Assembly: GCA_038380795.1 (NCBI GenBank)
Contig: CM076259.1
Coordinates: forward strand, 63,693,938-63,757,937
Length of the DNA: 64,000 bases
Direction: 5' to 3'
Source: Pyrocephalus nanus
Lineage: Eukaryota > Chordata > Aves > Passeriformes > Tyrannidae
The notes beneath the pieces are model-generated. The model had not been told where the DNA came from. It ran no database searches and worked only from the letters and a program-made list of their open reading frames with translations. The translations under genes were made by a program, and so were the position numbers. Shown one piece after another: positions 61,173 to 64,000 of the stretch. The stretch's first letter is position 1, and every line of letters starts with the position of its first letter.

Positions 61173-61700
61173 CTAATTGCTGTGCCACGTCTCTGTTTGC
61201 CCACTCCTGTTCGCCACTCTCTGGGTCGCTGGCACTTCCAGCAGCTCTTTAAATCCCTTGTGGATGAGTGGGGTCTGCCCCCTAGTCAGATGATATGAAG
61301 GAAGAATGACTTTTCCCATGGCATTAACAATTATACAGGGAACCATGTAGTTTTCATGGTTAAGGATTAAGCTCCTTAGGGCTATGGGTAGGTAGGTTCT
61401 ATTGATCCATCCACACCATTCAGATGTGAGCGTTCCTGAGCCTGTGTGCATCACGTGTGTCATATGGTTCTGGAGTTTGTGGACCTCACTGAAGTTTGTC
61501 TCATTCATTAAGATACCAATCAAAGGTCAGCCTTTGTTCTTACCAGTTGTTAGAATTTGAGTACAAATCCAACAGTCATTTTTATGAAAAATATTAGACA
61601 TATTCTGAACTAGGGTCAAATGCAAATTCTCGTCCCAAACTCAGCTCATGGCTACTGGCAGTACACATAAAAGGAGTAGTTTAAACAATATTTCTTTTTA
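61173..61700 (-). pseudogene. ERV1 env, N-terminal part of surface subunit, broken
   Basis: The minus-strand frame starts with a signal-peptide-like run (LFKLLLLCVLPVAM) near 61.69 kb. It continues through VWDENLHLTLVQN and reaches the CWIC motif near 61.57 kb. A CXXC motif in the surface subunit is the hallmark of gammaretrovirus-type envelopes, where it makes the disulfide link to the transmembrane subunit. The frame then runs to a TAG at 61173-61175. Two in-frame TGA codons break it (61641-61643 and 61527-61529). It has several N-glycosylation sites (NET, NRT). Only about 170 codons of the subunit remain before CR1 sequence begins. Confidence 0.65.
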
Positions 61701-61747
61701 TCTGCAGTGTACCCTTTTGTTCTACTGTCCAGGGAGCAGAGGCCTTC

Positions 61748-62659
61748 TTAATTCTGGAGAAGTGAATCCACTGTCCTTTGCCACCAACCTAGACCGTGGT
61801 GAGGGTGATCAGTAGAACTTGAAACGAACCTCTCCACTTGGCTTGCAAGGGTTAGCTGTCCCACCATGTAACAGACCCAGTCCCCAGCCTGGAACAGATG
61901 AGCAGGAGTGCCCAATCCTATTGGTCTGGATGTCATGACGAGTCTCTGTAGTTTCCGCAAAGTAGATCCTAAAGACATTAAATAATTTTGCAAATAAACT
62001 TTCCCCCTCATGTGAATTTCTCCTGGAATATGTGGAGTTTGGTAGGGCCTACCATATAATATCTCATAAGGACTTATATTGCCCCTGTGTCTTGACTGTA
62101 TGCAGATCCTAAATAGAGCTGTAGGCAAGGCTTGAACCCATATTGTGGAAGTTTCTTGACAAATTCTGCTTATCTGTGTTTTGAGAGTATAATTCATATG
62201 TTTGACCTTACAACTTGCCTGAGGCCTATAGGGAGTGTGTAAATTCCAAGTGATTCCCACAGCTTGACTGACATCTCCCACTACTGCTGCAATAAAATGT
62301 GATCCTCTGTCTGATGACATTCATAAAGGAACCCCAAATCTTGGAATCATATGGTTGAGTAAACTTTTTATTACATCTCTTTCTTTGTTAGTGCAGCAGG
62401 TGTAAGCTTCAGGCCAACCACTAAAGGTATCGACCAATACCCGTAAATGCTTGCATCCTTCTCTGCAAGGCAGCTTGGCAAAATACATTTGCCAATAGTC
62501 TCCAGGGAGATTTCCAGCTTTTGTTACCCCTAACACCACCTTTTTGCTAGTATTAGGATTGTTTTGGTAACAGACTTCACATTTATCTACTATAACCTGT
62601 CCTGTAGGGGTAACAGCCCACCCACTTTCTTGAATTTCAGCCTTAAGGGACTTGATTAG
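61748..62659 (-). pseudogene. ERV1 pol, integrase, broken
   Basis: This minus-strand frame directly continues RNase H. It shows the Cys pair of the zinc-binding domain (CEVCYQNNP), the core with LRVLVDTFSGWPEA (first catalytic Asp) and SSDRGSHFIA (second Asp), then YRPQ followed by KVKHMNYTLK. The catalytic Glu expected in that last block is Lys. The C-terminal part includes YEILYGRPYQTP and AGDWVCY, and the frame ends at 61748. TAG at 62660-62662 precedes the first Cys, and TGA at 62321-62323 splits the core just before the second Asp. There is no frameshift. The protein inserted viral DNA into host DNA; this copy cannot. Confidence 0.88.
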
Positions 62660-63178
62660 CTAATGCTCCCTCTTATACTTTGGGGTAAATAATGATAAAT
62701 TGATTAGTCTTCAAGGAATTACTGTTAGGATACCTTTTTCTGCTGCCCCCTTTGCTACTTTATCTGCAAAATGATTCCTTAGTTTGGGGATTGTTTTTCC
62801 CTTTTGATGAGCTCTGCAGTCCATAATAGACAACTCTGTAGGTTTCCAAGTACTCTGCAGGAGTGCATAGATCTGTTCAGCATGCTTAATCCCACTGCCT
62901 GAAGTGGTCAACAACCCTCTTCCCTTCCAGATGGCTAAATGGGCATGCACAACACTAAACATATATTTAGAGTCAGTCCACATGTTCACCTTTCATCCTT
63001 CATTCAATTCCAAAGCCCTTGTCAATGCAATCAGTTCAGCTCTCTGTGCTGATGCATCAGATAGTAAGGCCATTGCCTTGATTACCTCATCTGTAGTTGT
63101 TATGGCATATCCTGTTGTTCATTTACCAACCCTCACAAAGCTGCTTCCATCGATGTACGGGGATTCTCCAGGGGCATG
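62660..63178 (-). pseudogene. ERV1 pol, RNase H domain, broken
   Basis: The minus-strand frame contains YIDGSSF (first catalytic Asp), SDASAQRAELIALTRAL (catalytic Glu) and MWTDSKYMFSVVHAH (third acidic residue). ADKVAKGAA near the C-terminal end carries the last Asp, so the active-site set survives. RNase H degrades the RNA strand during reverse transcription. In-frame TGA codons at 63119-63121, 62993-62995 and 62711-62713 break it without any frameshift. It lies in the same frame as integrase downstream. The RAELIALT and HQKG-type signatures are of the gammaretrovirus class. Confidence 0.87.
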
Positions 63179-64000
63179 TCACTCAGGTCTCATCTGCTGG
63201 AGTAAGTCTCCTCAATAGTCTACAAACAGTCACATTCTGGCACATTGTCAATTAATGTGGAAGACAAAAACATTGCAGGATTGACAATAGAAGCTGTTTT
63301 GAGAGTAGTATGATCTCATTCCAATAACACAGCTTGATACTTGAGCATTCTACTAGTTGAGAACCAGTGGCCCCCTTTTGTTTGAGTACTGTCTGTTCCA
63401 TATGAGGTACATATACAGTGATATTATGTCCGAGGGCAAATTTCTGATCTTTGTGGATTAATATAATGGTGGCTGCTACAGCTTTCAAACACGGGGCCAC
63501 CTTTGACTGACACTGTCCAACTGCTTTGAGTTGTGGCTGCCCTTTGTTAGCCTCAGAGAGACTGTGACAGGACCCCTAAAGTGACTTTTTGTCATTCGTA
63601 TGTCAACAATTATCAAAGGGCTTAGTCAAATCAGATAGCCCTAACATTGGGCCTGTCATCAGGAAATGTTTCAGCATTTAAATGCAGCTCTGGTATCATC
63701 TGTCCATACCATGAACCCCTTATGGACTGATTTGCCTGCTTCATACAAAGGCTTCACTAACAGTCCATAACTAGCCATCCACAAGCAACACCACCAGACC
63801 ATTCCTAGAAAAGCTTGCATTTCTTGCACTGTACAAGGCTCAGACATTCGACAAATATCTTCTTTCCATTTCATACTAAGTCGCTGACGTCCACAGAAGA
63901 CCTCAAACCCCAAATAGACTACTGTTTCTTTTGCAACTTAAGCCTTTTCCTTTGAAACTCTATACCCACTGAGTCCCAAAAAGTTTAGCAAATTTACAAG
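63179..64000 (-). pseudogene. ERV1 pol, reverse transcriptase end and connection, partial
   Basis: The window edge cuts this gene, so the catalytic palm lies outside. On the minus strand the visible part reads GYRVSKEKA, a TAA at 63938-63940, YLGFEVFCGRQRL, EMQAFLGMVWWCCLWMASYGLLVKPLYEA (RT thumb), and then TGA at 63671-63673. The connection segment (PCLKAVAATIILIHK, FALGHNITVYVPH) is in a different frame (63500-63252). At least two compensating indels therefore lie between 63.67 and 63.18 kb, because the frame is restored for RNase H. The thumb and connection motifs fit gammaretrovirus-like RT. Confidence 0.82.

Noticed and set aside
1..64000. CRISPR array, operon, replication origin or integrated phage
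   Set aside because: No spaced identical repeats, ribosome binding sites or gene clusters of prokaryotic type occur; base composition and repeat families are avian.

Overview
This window looks like nuclear DNA from a bird. It is AT-rich, CpG-poor and mostly non-coding. Its recognisable content is avian-type mobile elements: CR1 (chicken repeat 1) LINE fragments, one of which keeps the CR1 ORF1 esterase and ORF2 endonuclease; solo LTRs of avian endogenous retroviruses; an ERV-L-like relic; and a gammaretrovirus-like (ERV1) provirus. The families point to a bird and probably a neoavian, but the species cannot be named from sequence alone. I found no intact host protein-coding gene, no functional tRNA or rRNA gene, no CRISPR array and no bacterial-style operon. 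Most open frames are short chance frames.

Layout. Positions 1-10.77 kb are unique sequence with low-complexity tracts, a 28-bp perfect palindrome near 1.4 kb and a T/G-rich strand-asymmetric block near 5.7 kb. A 5'-truncated CR1 lies on the minus strand at 10.77-11.62 kb and another on the plus strand at 21.23-21.73 kb. A short exon-like frame, rich in G/C at third codon positions and overlapping an AATAAA, lies near 24.1 kb. A 611-bp solo LTR with a perfect 5-bp target duplication lies at 28.93-29.54 kb. From 29.55 to 53.63 kb the sequence is mostly unique, with a hAT/MER5-like MITE at 35.3 kb, a tRNA-derived relic at 36.4 kb and a nested inverted repeat at 42.4 kb.

The last 10.4 kb is an accessory block of nested retroelements: an old solo LTR (53.64-54.49 kb); an ERV-L-like pol relic on the minus strand with its RNase H region missing (55.8-56.96 kb); a gag-like fragment and an LTR end on the opposite strand (57.0-57.67 kb); and the 3' part of an ERV1 provirus on the minus strand. 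In transcription order the ERV1 piece carries the RT end, RNase H, integrase, the env surface-subunit start, an embedded CR1, the env transmembrane-subunit end, a polypurine tract and the 3' LTR. Its 5' part lies beyond the window. All retroviral frames are broken by stop codons or frameshifts, so these are fossils.

The most unusual structure is the CR1 inside env (about 58.65-61.15 kb). It keeps the CR1 5' half (zinc-finger-like and coiled-coil segments, GDS esterase, APE endonuclease) but lacks the reverse transcriptase and 3' UTR. That is the reverse of normal CR1 truncation, and it calls for a later deletion or a recombination event.
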